Assembly (NCBI RefSeq): GCF_006517275.1
Contig: NZ_CP041191.1
Span: 2,971,001 to 3,035,000 of the forward strand
Length of the DNA: 64,000 nucleotides
Direction: 5' to 3'
Origin: Labrenzia sp. PHM005
GTDB lineage: Bacteria; Pseudomonadota; Alphaproteobacteria; Rhizobiales; Stappiaceae
This document shows positions 43,936 through 51,474 of this stretch, piece by piece. The translations under genes were made by a program, and so were the position numbers. Every line of letters begins with the position of its first letter. Position 1 is the stretch's first letter. The notes under the pieces are model-generated. The model was not told the origin of the DNA. It did no database searches and worked only from the letters and a program-made list of their open reading frames with translations.

Positions 43936-44515
43936 TTAACAAAGTGTTGCGGTTATTATGAGGCCAAAATTTTCTGTTATCGGCAGAAAACCTTTTTTGA
44001 GGCACCGAAAGGTCTGGCTATTTGCTTGGAAGCGCGGCGAAAACGTCAAGTTCCGCTTGGGAGGGGAGGCGCATTGTGTATCAGGCTGAAACTGGACCCG
44101 AACGCTCTCGATGGGCCGATAACCCCAAGAGGCGACAAACGCAGACCACAGAGAGCAATTGAGGAATCGTCCTATGAGTGCCTTTGAGTGGTCTAACGGT
44201 CGAAGTTCACATTGACCGGTCCCGCGTATAGCTGAAATCGCGGGTATTCTTTGGTGTGCTTCGGCCTATTGCTTCATGACCTCACAAGATATGCGAATAG
44301 TTGCTTTCGCAGAGTTGAGGTGGGGTACTGGTTATGAAACACCAGCCCCAAAGAAGCCGGGCAAAAGGCACGCGCGGCCGACTCAAGTGGATGAGGCATC
44401 TACTCGGCTGCTCAGCAGGGAGTCCAAACTACAAAAAGCTCGGATAAACCGGTATGATTGCCAGTGGAGGTTGGGTTAAGGGAAAATCAAATACACCGGA
44501 GCCGGCCGACACCAC
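43936..44515. other. 580-base region with no convincing gene
   Basis: Lies between the flagellin 5 promoter and the flaG-like gene. One 67-codon plus-strand reading frame (44276-44479) has no ribosome site and no recognisable features, so I do not call it. CCCGCG (44221-44226) and CGCGGG (44239-44244) can form a small hairpin. Base composition is close to the surrounding genes; it could be degraded coding DNA or hold a small RNA. Confidence 0.4.
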
Positions 44516-44950
44516 CTAGGCGGTGCGTTGGACGGCGTCCGGATTGTTTTCAGTGCGCAAAGCATCAATCTGATTGCGGTGAGCCTGGACCGTTTCGGAA
44601 TAAGCTCTGAGCCTTAGCAAGGTTTCGCTCGGAATCTGCCGGACAACTTCGCCTGTTTCCGTGTCGGTTGCCACGTAAATCAGGCTTTCGCTTTCCGGAT
44701 CGATCACGTTCTGCCGGGTGATAGCAGGCGTGTACCGTTCCAGCGCAGATTGATTGGGTTGATCATCCGGCTTGCGGTTTTGCTCGTAGTTCGCGGACCT
44801 TTGTGTTCCGGACGAGTCTCCTGTTGGTCTAACAGTTTCCTCTGCCGGCAAATCGGTCGATGTTGCCGGTTTATCTTTGTCCGGGGCCCGTGTGACCGGC
44901 GTAATCGCCGTATATGTCGGCGATGGAGGCCGGACTAATGCGGTATCCAT
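44516..44950 (-). CDS. FlaG-like flagellar protein
   Basis: Small protein (144 residues) with a disordered Pro/Asp/Thr-rich N-terminal half and a C-terminal FlaG-like module: DPESESLIYVATDTETGEVVRQIPSETLLRLRAY, which resembles the FlaG core (VDxxTGEVIRQIPPEExL). FlaG influences filament length in other bacteria. I use ATG 44950, with GGAGGG six bases upstream; an ATG at 44977 adds nine residues over that ribosome site. Flanked by flagellin 5 and the flgN-like gene. Confidence 0.75.
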   Translation of the reverse strand: MDTALVRPPSPTYTAITPVTRAPDKDKPATSTDLPAEETVRPTGDSSGTQRSANYEQNRKPDDQPNQSALERYTPAITRQNVIDPESESLIYVATDTETGEVVRQIPSETLLRLRAYSETVQAHRNQIDALRTENNPDAVQRTA

Positions 44951-45161
44951 TATTGCCCTCCGGGTTACTTCGTACATTGACCCGATCTTGGCAAAATAAC
45001 GTAAGGGAATGAATTTTCCGTTAACCGAATGGTTAGGATTTTAGGTGTGCGGATTTATCTTTTTGTAGTTGTTCCTGATTCGTATCCGTTTGGTTTGCAG
45101 TAAGTCGGCCATGCAAGAAGTCGCTCCCTTGCAAACTCTGCCAATAGAACGCCCAGCAATC

Positions 45162-45656
45162 TTACAGTGACTGATTGACAGCAATGCCCTGAGCAGATTT
45201 CGGTCCGTTTGGAGCGGCGCCGGTCCGGCCGTAAGTGGTTGGCGCAGCGGCGTTCTTCGCTCCAACGGCTTTGGCGACCGACGAAACGATGTTGTTTGTT
45301 ACTTCCCGCGCGGTTGCCAGAACCGCCAGATTGATGCGCAGGACCGGCTGGAATTCGCCGTGCTGGCGCCGCAGAGACTGAGTGGCCGCTGGCGCAAGAT
45401 TGCCAAGCGCAATTGCATGGTCCTTCGCGGTCATCATGCCGCGGGTATACTCATGAATGAGCCGCGCCTTGTCCGCTTGCAATTCTCCAGCTTCTTTCAG
45501 TTTTCCGGCTCGCACCAGATCCGTTTCCATCTCAATGACAGACAGAAGCGCTTCCATAGTGCTGGACAAGGCTGAGCAGAACGTTTCTGCTTCTTGTTTG
45601 CTCGCCGGGCGCTCTACGGAAAAGGGAAGCGTATTGGAATTTGGTTGTGCGGTCAT
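45162..45656 (-). CDS. FlgN-like flagellar export chaperone
   Basis: 164-residue helical protein. The central region (ALLSVIEMETDLVRAGKLKEAGELQADKARLIHEYTRGM) is a coiled coil of the FlgN type, with the alphaproteobacterial ending APTTYGRTGAAPNG. FlgN chaperones deliver hook-associated proteins to the export gate. It overlaps the rod-binding protein gene by 4 bases (ATGA) and is the third gene from the flgI promoter. Homology to enteric FlgN is weak, so the name is a family-level guess. Confidence 0.7.
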   Translation of the reverse strand: MTAQPNSNTLPFSVERPASKQEAETFCSALSSTMEALLSVIEMETDLVRAGKLKEAGELQADKARLIHEYTRGMMTAKDHAIALGNLAPAATQSLRRQHGEFQPVLRINLAVLATAREVTNNIVSSVAKAVGAKNAAAPTTYGRTGAAPNGPKSAQGIAVNQSL

Positions 45657-45964
45657 TGGGCGCCTTCCTGCAAAGCAAGCAATTCACGTTCTACACTATC
45701 TGCGATTCCAACGCCGCCGGCAGCTGAAATCGTACGGGCATATTCATCTACCAACATGCTTTGCCAGGCATCAGAGCCGGTTCCGCCGTCCCAGGCGCCA
45801 CCATTTTCCAAACCTTTGAACATGCTCTGAAGCATGTTGTTTAGAAAAACTGCCTCAAACTCTTCTGCGGCAACCCTGGCTGCGGCCTTGCTGGTCCTGT
45901 CGACACCCTGAAGGACATCGAGTGGGTTGGATCTTGGTTGTAAAGGCGCAAGTGGCAGGTCCAT
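45653..45964 (-). CDS. flgJ: Rod-binding protein FlgJ/CheL (N-terminal domain only)
   Basis: 103-residue protein equal to the rod-binding N-terminal domain of FlgJ, without the muramidase domain, as in most alphaproteobacteria (also called CheL). AAEEFEAVFLNNMLQSMFKGLENGG and SMLVDEYARTISAAGGVGIADSVERELL are the conserved parts. It overlaps the end of flgI by one base and the flgN-like gene by four. Confidence 0.88.
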   Translation of the reverse strand: MDLPLAPLQPRSNPLDVLQGVDRTSKAAARVAAEEFEAVFLNNMLQSMFKGLENGGAWDGGTGSDAWQSMLVDEYARTISAAGGVGIADSVERELLALQEGAQ

Positions 45965-47109
45965 CAGAGCACCTCAATTTCAGCTTGCAGCGCACCTGCT
46001 GCCTTGATTGCCTGGAGGATCGAGATCATATCCCTCGGGCCGATGCCCAAAGCATTCAGACCATCCACCAATTGTTTCAAAGTCACGGTTCCTGGAACGA
46101 TCGCCAGTTTGGCATCCGGATCGGTATTGACGTTTAATTCTGTGCGCGGAACCACGGCGGTCTGGCCGTTGGCAAAGGGCAGGGGCTGTACGACTTCCGG
46201 CGTTTCGGCGATCGTGACAGTCAAGTTGCCTTGTGCGACCGCCACCATGGACACTTTGACGTCCTGCCCCATTACGATGATGCCAGAGGCTTCATTGATG
46301 ACAACTTTTGCCGCAAGATCGGGTTCAATGATCAATTGTTCGATGTCGGTCAGAAGGTCGACAATGTTGCCATCATATTGGCGCGGCAATTCCAATTGGA
46401 CAGTCGCCGGATCAACCGGTTCGGCGGTCGGCATACCAATCAGTTCGTTGATCGACAAAGCGACCCGGCGGGCCGTAGTCAGGTCCGGATTACGCAGCGC
46501 GAGCCGCACATTGGTCAATGAGGCCAGTTTGAATTCAAGTTCCCGTTCAACGAGACCGCCATTTGCGATCCGGCCGGCTGTAGGCACACCTTGAGTGATT
46601 GAAGCAGCGTCACCTTGTGCGGTGAAGCCGCCGATCGCGACAGACCCTTGGGCGATTGCATAGACCTCACCATCCGCGCCGACGAGGGGGGTGACGAGCA
46701 AAGTGCCGCCCTGAAGGGATGAAGAATCCCCAAGAGCGCTGACATTGACATCAATCCGTGTGCCTTGCGTGGAAAACGGGGGGAGGTTGGCGGTTACCAT
46801 GACAGCAGCGACTGTGTTGGTGTTCAGTGCGCTGTTTCGAGTGTTGACGCCGAGTCTTTCCAACATAGCCTGCAGACTTTGCTGTGTGAAAGGTGTGTTG
46901 TTCAGCGAATCGCCGGTCCCGTTGAGGCCAACCACAAGGCCATATCCAATGAGTTGGTTTTCGCGGATGCCTTCAAAGTCTGCGATGTCCTTGATGCGCG
47001 AGGATGCGTCCGCAGCGATGGTCATCAAGACCTGCGTGCAAAGAAGCACTATGGCGAACAGGGCAAACCGGCTGGCCGGGCCTGGGAAATATGTGCTCAG
47101 ATGACGCAT
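45964..47109 (-). CDS. flgI: Flagellar P-ring protein FlgI
   Basis: Periplasmic P-ring subunit of the basal body. After a signal peptide (hydrophobic FALFAIVLLCTQVLMTIAADA) come SRIKDIADFEGIRENQLIGYGLVVGLNGTGDS and the FlgI features NTVAAVMVTANLPPF and GIIVMGQDVKVSMVAV. The end LKQLVDGLNALGIGPRDMISILQAIKAAGALQAEIEVL is typical. I start at ATG 47109 (381 residues): a sigma-54 element at 47178-47194 puts the transcript start near 47167, downstream of the alternative ATG at 47175. Confidence 0.92.
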   Translation of the reverse strand: MRHLSTYFPGPASRFALFAIVLLCTQVLMTIAADASSRIKDIADFEGIRENQLIGYGLVVGLNGTGDSLNNTPFTQQSLQAMLERLGVNTRNSALNTNTVAAVMVTANLPPFSTQGTRIDVNVSALGDSSSLQGGTLLVTPLVGADGEVYAIAQGSVAIGGFTAQGDAASITQGVPTAGRIANGGLVERELEFKLASLTNVRLALRNPDLTTARRVALSINELIGMPTAEPVDPATVQLELPRQYDGNIVDLLTDIEQLIIEPDLAAKVVINEASGIIVMGQDVKVSMVAVAQGNLTVTIAETPEVVQPLPFANGQTAVVPRTELNVNTDPDAKLAIVPGTVTLKQLVDGLNALGIGPRDMISILQAIKAAGALQAEIEVL

Positions 47110-47177
47110 TCTTGACGCTGATCCATGTAATTGGCCGGGTTTGGTGCCCGATGGTCGTTTAGGTTCGAAATGCATTA

Positions 47178-47194
47178 TGCGAGAGCCGTGCCAA
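47178..47194 (-). promoter_or_regulatory. Sigma-54 type promoter of flgI-flgJ-flgN
   Basis: Minus reading TTGGCACGGCTCTCGCA keeps GG-N10-GC and the full TTGGCACG -24 element; the -12 reads TCGC instead of TTGC. It lies 70-85 bases before the chosen flgI start. The rest of the 314-base gap to fliX (47110-47423) is AT-rich near 47280-47310 and shows no other clear element. Confidence 0.78.
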
Positions 47195-47423
47195 GTTTTG
47201 GATTCGAGCTGGCTGGGATCTAAGAGTGGCTGGATTCTGCGGAGTTTGCGGATATTTGGCGAGCATATCCACGCAAATTCGCTAAATAGAGTTAATCATT
47301 AAGAATAGATGCCCGGCAAATATTGCCTTGCTGACCCGGACTCATTTACCCTTTCAGGCAGAATCTGACAGGAGCTGGAGCAACTTGGTGTCGGCCAGCC
47401 ATCAGAATGATTGGATAAACAAG

Positions 47424-47855
47424 ATGCGCATTACCGGGAACAAACCTCTCAGCGGTGTCCAGGGGCGTGGAGCCAAAAAGCGCAGCGCCTCTGGCGGAGA
47501 ATTTACGCCGGACATGGGCGGAGCATCGGATCTCCCCCAAACTAATGAAACAGCCGGCGGTGCCGGAATTCAGGGCATTGATGCTTTGCTGGCACTTCAG
47601 GAAGTCGATGAGCGCTCCGACCGCCGTAAAAAGGCGGCGCGCCACGGGCATTCGCTTCTTGATAGTTTGGAAATGATCCGCGCAGATCTTTTAGCAGGCC
47701 AGGTCTCTGAAGATCGGCTTGAGCATCTTGCAGCAACCGTATCCAACCGCCAGACCAGTGGTGATCCTAAGGTTGACGCTGTGCTGGAGGAAATTGAACT
47801 GCGCGTAAAAGTCGAGCTTGCAAAGCTTGGTCGATTTTCAGATGCCCCTGCGTAA
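47424..47855 (+). CDS. fliX: Flagellar assembly regulator FliX
   Basis: Class II flagellar regulator that in Caulobacter binds the activator FlbD and couples basal-body assembly to sigma-54 dependent genes. The 143 residues fit: disordered basic N-terminus (MRITGNKPLSGVQGRG), then IQGIDALLALQEVDERSDRRKKAARHGHSLLDSLEMIRADLLAG and a helical C-terminus. I use ATG 47424; an upstream ATG at 47328 adds 32 unrelated residues. It is divergent from flgI. The sigma-54 promoters in this window are its plausible targets. Confidence 0.85.
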   Translation: MRITGNKPLSGVQGRGAKKRSASGGEFTPDMGGASDLPQTNETAGGAGIQGIDALLALQEVDERSDRRKKAARHGHSLLDSLEMIRADLLAGQVSEDRLEHLAATVSNRQTSGDPKVDAVLEEIELRVKVELAKLGRFSDAPA

Positions 47856-48010
47856 GGGTTTTGGGAGTTAACCACATATTTGATTAAAATTTACACAACA
47901 GTTTGAAACATATGCTTTTTTCTACCGGCTATTTTTAACAAATGAACCGTTGTCCCGGCGGGGAAGCGTCTATATATATAGCCCGTCATAACGGTAAACC
48001 GGAGCGATAG

Positions 48011-48427
48011 ATGACGGTTGATATTGAGTCTGAGTACCGACCCTCGCAAGACGAGCCGTTCATGAATGACCGGCAGCGCGAATACTTTCGAAACAAGCTG
48101 CTAGCCTGGAAAGATGAAATCCTGAAAGAAAGCGCGGAAACACTCGCGAACCTTCAGGAAGAAAGTCAAAACCATCCCGATTTGGCTGATCGTGCGTCTT
48201 CAGAGACTGACCGGTCTATTGAACTGCGGGCCCGTGACCGTCAGCGCAAATTGATCTCCAAGATCGACGACGCGTTGGAGCGAATCGCGGATGGCAGCTA
48301 CGGCTATTGTGAAGAGACTGGCGAACCGATTTCTTTGCGCAGGCTCGAAGCGCGGCCAATTGCCACTTTGTCGATCGAAGCTCAGGAAGCGCATGAGCGC
48401 CGCGAGAAGGTGTATCGCGACGACTGA
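48011..48427 (+). CDS. dksA: DksA/TraR-family RNA polymerase-binding factor (cysteine-poor)
   Basis: Binds the RNA polymerase secondary channel with ppGpp to adjust rRNA and amino-acid gene transcription. Length (138) and the coiled-coil part (YFRNKLLAWKDEILKESAETLANLQEE, then DLADRASSETDRSIELRARDRQRKLISKID) match DksA. The zinc-finger part reads GYCEETGEPISLRRLEARPIATLSIEAQE: only one of the four zinc cysteines remains, as in other alphaproteobacterial DksA proteins, which are known to work without zinc. GGAGCGATAG precedes the ATG; a strong terminator follows. Confidence 0.92.
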   Translation: MTVDIESEYRPSQDEPFMNDRQREYFRNKLLAWKDEILKESAETLANLQEESQNHPDLADRASSETDRSIELRARDRQRKLISKIDDALERIADGSYGYCEETGEPISLRRLEARPIATLSIEAQEAHERREKVYRDD

Positions 48428-48479
48428 TTTCCAGAAACGGCCGGTTTGATGAAACATGCAAACCAACTGACTTTTCAAG

Positions 48480-48508
48480 CCTTCCCGTATTCGGGAAGGT
48501 TTTTTTTG
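48480..48508 (+). terminator. Terminator of dksA
   Basis: CCTTCCCG-TATT-CGGGAAGG followed by eight T: classical rho-independent terminator about 50 bases past the dksA stop. Confidence 0.93.
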
Positions 48509-48700
48509 GCCTGCGGCCGTTTGTTTGATTGTCTGCTCCCGGTTGGCCTAGGGTCAGCACCTGTTCATAAGCTCCAACATCAACGACAGCTTCCAGCAAC
48601 AACGGACGCCAGGTACAATCGGGGCTATGTCCAAGTTGCGGACTTAGCTGCCATTCGGACAGTTGCTTCCAAGGTCTGCTCCGTGTCTCGGCAGGCAACA

Positions 48701-49147
48701 TCAAGCCAGTCTGTCCGTCGATCCAGAAATTAGACGACGTAGCATTTCGGCAAAGTTTTCGATGTCTTCGTCAGCCCACCTATCACTAAAAAGATAATTC
48801 GCCCTTTTGGAGAATGTCTCAAGCGCTTCCGCCAGCTTCTCTTTTCCGGCTTCGGTCGCAACGACGTAGACCAACCGAGCGTCTCGCTCGTCCATCTTTC
48901 TGCCCAACAGTCCGATCTTTTCCATCGGAGCGGCCATGCGGGTTATCGTCGAGGCGCTGACATGCATTCGTCTTGCCAGATCGACACGTGACAATCTGTG
49001 CGCCGTCGAGCGATTTACATGAAGGAGCAGAAAAAACTCGTTCACGGAAATACCGTGAACGGCTGAAAACTCGCCAGAAAGCTCGGCCCTGAAGTTGTCT
49101 GCTACCTGAAGCAGGCGCAGTGCGTTGGTCGTGTTTATATCAGTCAT
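48701..49147 (-). CDS. MarR-family transcriptional regulator
   Basis: Winged-helix regulator of 148 residues from ATG 49147. LRLLQVADNFRAELSGEFSAVHGISVNEFFLLLHV is the N-terminal helical part; SRVDLARRMHVSASTITRMAAPMEKIGLLGRKMDERDARLVYVVATEAGKE holds the recognition helix and wing. An ATG at 49219 would extend it by 24 residues, but across a cluster of palindromes that more likely forms its promoter and operator. Divergent from the ABA4-like gene, which it probably represses together with itself. Confidence 0.88.
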   Translation of the reverse strand: MTDINTTNALRLLQVADNFRAELSGEFSAVHGISVNEFFLLLHVNRSTAHRLSRVDLARRMHVSASTITRMAAPMEKIGLLGRKMDERDARLVYVVATEAGKEKLAEALETFSKRANYLFSDRWADEDIENFAEMLRRLISGSTDRLA

Positions 49148-49155
49148 GCCTAGAG

Positions 49156-49199
49156 TATATTGCAATGTGCTTGCATAAGCAATCATATTGCAATATATG
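49156..49199. promoter_or_regulatory. Triple palindrome operator for the MarR protein
   Basis: Three symmetric elements in 44 bases: TATATTGCAAT (49156-49166), GCTTGCATAAGC (49169-49180) and CATATTGCAATATATG (49184-49199). They share TTGCA and occupy the promoter gap between the divergent regulator and the ABA4-like gene, as expected of a MarR autoregulated operator. Confidence 0.65.
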
Positions 49200-49234
49200 G
49201 ATCGCATGAGCCGCATCAAAGGTGGACACCCAAC

Positions 49235-49690
49235 ATGACTTTCGAAATCTGGTTCTCGGTCGCTGGCATCGCAGCCATGTTAGGGTGGCTGACGCTGCTC
49301 GTTTCGCCGCTCATTCCTAGATGGTCTGATCGAATTGCTGGCTCCATATTGCCCATCAGTCTCAGCTTAGGGTACGTCGCGCTGGTGGTTGTTCCATCAT
49401 CAAGCAGCGAGGGCGGCTTTGGCACGCTTGCGGAGGTCATCAAGCTGTTTTCCCATGAGCAAGCAGCGCTCGCGGGATGGGTGCATTTCTTGGCGTTCGA
49501 TCTGTTTGTTGGTGCCTGGATTTGCCGCACTGCTCGCGCGGAAGCTATCAGCTTCTGGCTTGTTGCACCTATCCTTCTGTTAACGTTCATGTTTGGCCCT
49601 GCGGGTCTCCTGGCTTTTTGGGTTGTTCGATCCGGCGTGTGGGTCAAATCGGCACGAAAATCCGCAGAAACAAGTGAGGTTGTTCCATGA
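49235..49690 (+). CDS. ABA4-like (DUF4281) membrane protein
   Basis: Small polytopic membrane protein (151 residues) resembling the ABA4 family, whose plant member is required for neoxanthin synthesis. Four hydrophobic helices are seen (FEIWFSVAGIAAMLGWLTLLV; SILPISLSLGYVALVVV; AGWVHFLAFDLFVGAWI; WLVAPILLLTFMFGPAGLLAF). GWVHFLAFDLFVGAWICRTA and FMFGPAGLLAFWVVR are the conserved family segments. Bacterial role unknown. ATG 49235 with GGTGGA upstream; an in-frame ATG at 49160 lies within the operator. Overlaps the next gene by 4 bases. Confidence 0.8.
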   Translation: MTFEIWFSVAGIAAMLGWLTLLVSPLIPRWSDRIAGSILPISLSLGYVALVVVPSSSSEGGFGTLAEVIKLFSHEQAALAGWVHFLAFDLFVGAWICRTARAEAISFWLVAPILLLTFMFGPAGLLAFWVVRSGVWVKSARKSAETSEVVP

Positions 49691-50199
49691 ACGACGGTCA
49701 AAAATCTCTCATTCACCTGATCTGCGGTCCAATCGGTGCGGGCAAGACGACATATTCTCGAGAGTTGGCGGCTTTGTCTGGCGGTGTTGTGTTCTCCATC
49801 GACGAATGGATGGTGTCGCTGTTTGGGGAGGATGCGCCGAAAAGTGCAGACCCAGACTGGATTTTTCCGCGCGTGGATCGTTGCGAAAAGCAAATGTGGG
49901 CAATGGCGAAGCGGCTTGGAGCGCTGCATGTGCCATCAATTCTGGATTTCGGCTTTCAAAGATATGAGCACCGCCGAAGGTATATCAACTTCGCAAATGA
50001 GGCCGGACTTGCAGCAAAGATGCACGTTCTTGACGTCGAGGCTTCGGAAAGATGGAAACGTATCGAGGCTCGAAACACGACCAAAGGAGAGACGTTCCAT
50101 TTAGTGATTTCACGCGGCATGTTTGACTATATCGAGGCGACCTGGGAGCAGCCGAGCGAGGATGAAACAGCTTCCGTCTCAAGAACAAGTTTTGATTAG
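49687..50199 (+). CDS. P-loop ATPase/kinase-like protein
   Basis: Nucleotide-binding protein of 170 residues of the small AAA_33/zeta-toxin-like kinase type. Walker A is ICGPIGAGKTTYSREL at about 13-28; then FSIDEWMVSLFG (the aspartate commonly used for substrate or metal in these kinases), VPSILDFGFQRYEHRRRY (Walker B-like) and ERWKRIEARNTTKGETFHL (arginine-rich lid). Substrate not evident; relatives phosphorylate antibiotics, nucleosides or peptidoglycan sugars. Translationally coupled to the ABA4-like gene (ATGA). Confidence 0.78.
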   Translation: MNDGQKSLIHLICGPIGAGKTTYSRELAALSGGVVFSIDEWMVSLFGEDAPKSADPDWIFPRVDRCEKQMWAMAKRLGALHVPSILDFGFQRYEHRRRYINFANEAGLAAKMHVLDVEASERWKRIEARNTTKGETFHLVISRGMFDYIEATWEQPSEDETASVSRTSFD

Positions 50200-50387
50200 C
50201 ATCCTTCAACGGTGCCTAGGCGGCCATTTACGCGCCTTGTAACATCCGCCTCTTTGGGCTCTCGGCCGCCATATGAAAGGTCCTTGTTGGATGACTGCTT
50301 CATCGCGGTCAATGGGCATCACTCTGTTGTTTCAATCGGCGACGCCATCGTGGTTCAAGGGCGATAGGAGGATTGTGTTTGTCGCAT
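50200..50387. other. Non-coding stretch before the IS relic
   Basis: 188 bases after the kinase-like gene. No gene, terminator or repeat is convincing. Together with the relic and the flgH terminator it fills the 525-base gap to flgH. Confidence 0.4.
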
Positions 50388-50600
50388 ATGTTCCCGAGAT
50401 CAAGCGGCGTCGCTCAGTTTGATTACCGCACAGTTCGCAGCTGTATAATCCATGTCACCGTAATGACCTGTGATGGCGCGTTGTACCAGCCGAATATTGC
50501 CGCACTAAACGCTCTACAACCGGTTTATCAGATGGTCCCGCCTCGGCGTGATTGCCGGAACTGCCTGCGGCGGTCATCTTCTGGTTATGAGTCCTGACCC
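50388..50600 (+). pseudogene. Decayed IS5-family transposase fragment
   Basis: Conceptual translation in shifting frames recovers the N-terminal third of an IS5-family (IS427-like) transposase: FPRSSGVAQFDYRTVRSC then IIHV (50388-50453, compare DDRRVISGIIHV), W-R-x-x-PAEY (50473-50497), and TLYNRFIRWSRLGVIA (50510-50557). At least two one-base deletions separate these pieces, and the rest of the gene, including most DDE residues, is missing. Past GVIA the DNA diverges and ends near GGTTATGAGTCCTGACCC, possibly an element terminus. No second inverted repeat was found on the left side. Non-functional relic. Confidence 0.75.
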
Positions 50601-50617
50601 TAACCTTCCAAAAGAAA

Positions 50618-50653
50618 TCGGGCACGGCACTCGGGGAGCGAGATGCCGTGCCC
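50618..50653 (-). terminator. Terminator of the flgF-flgG-flgA-flgH operon
   Basis: CGGGCACGGC and GCCGTGCCCG pair over a 16-base loop; the minus-strand 3' flank is T-rich (ATTTCTTTT). It lies 70 bases past flgH. Confidence 0.7.
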
Positions 50654-50724
50654 GGTTCAGCAGCTTAAGGCAGACCACGTCTGACCAGCCAAAAGCTGCC
50701 GGGGGAGCTGTGCTGCCTGTCGGA

Positions 50725-51474
50725 TTAGAAGGGCAGGAGGATATCCAGGACCTGGTTGCCGTAGCGTGGTTGCTGGACGTCGGTGATTTGGCCGCGGCCG
50801 CCATACCCAATCCGCGCTTCGGCGATCTGCTGGCTCTGGATGGTGTTGTTTGACGTGATGTCTTCCGGTCTGACAATACCGGCAACGATCAGCTCACGTA
50901 CTTCGAAGTTGACCCGGATTTCCTGACGGCCTTCGATGACCATGTTGCCGTTGGGTAGAACCTGGGTGACTACTGCGGCGACAGTGGTGTTTAACTCTTC
51001 CTCCCGGTCAACCTTGCCGGAACCAGCAAAGCTTGAGTTGCTGTTGACTGCGCCAAGATTGCTGGCGGTTGTACCTGCGGGAAGGAATATGGTGTCTATG
51101 GCCGTGCCGAGGGCGCCGGTAACACCCGAGCCGTTCGTCTCAGTCCGGCTCCTATCTGTGTCATTTTCAATCTCGGCTTTTTCATCAATAGACACAATGA
51201 CAGTCAAAAGATCGCCGACTTGGCTGGCCCGTTGGTCCTTAAAGAAGGCGCGGCTGCCGGATTGCCATAGTGAGTTCGGGTTGTAATGTGCCTGAACTGG
51301 ATCCGGCATTGGCATTTGGACCGGCCGGTATCCCGGCGTTGTGGTCGGATCTTGGATGGCGTTGAGTGCCGGTTGCTTGCCGACATTTGCCAGACGGTCG
51401 GCGCTGCCGCATCCGGCGAGCAAGGCGGCAAGCGCGATGCTTGCCAAGAGAGAAGGATTGCGATGAGTGAACAT
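50725..51474 (-). CDS. flgH: Flagellar L-ring protein FlgH
   Basis: Outer-membrane lipoprotein forming the L ring (249 residues). Signal peptide with lipobox LLAGC (Cys 22), then NPNSLWQSGSRAFFKDQRASQVGDLLTVIVSIDEKAEIEN and the C-terminal NGNMVIEGRQEIRVNFEVRELIVAGIVRPEDI; ends RYGNQVLDILLPF as usual. Its ATG shares the last base of the flgA stop (TAATG), so translation is coupled. Last gene of a four-gene operon with the assembly factors for rod and rings. Confidence 0.95.
   Translation of the reverse strand: MFTHRNPSLLASIALAALLAGCGSADRLANVGKQPALNAIQDPTTTPGYRPVQMPMPDPVQAHYNPNSLWQSGSRAFFKDQRASQVGDLLTVIVSIDEKAEIENDTDRSRTETNGSGVTGALGTAIDTIFLPAGTTASNLGAVNSNSSFAGSGKVDREEELNTTVAAVVTQVLPNGNMVIEGRQEIRVNFEVRELIVAGIVRPEDITSNNTIQSQQIAEARIGYGGRGQITDVQQPRYGNQVLDILLPF

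Noticed and set aside
44276..44479. 67-codon plus-strand gene candidate
   Set aside because: No ribosome site, no family features, lies in an otherwise empty gap.
48299..48427. Broken zinc finger in DksA
   Set aside because: Loss of three cysteines is usual for alphaproteobacterial DksA, so it is not evidence of decay.
50373..50597. 74-codon gene candidate
   Set aside because: The frame contains IIHV from the IS5 transposase but then leaves the transposase frame; it is part of the relic, not a gene.
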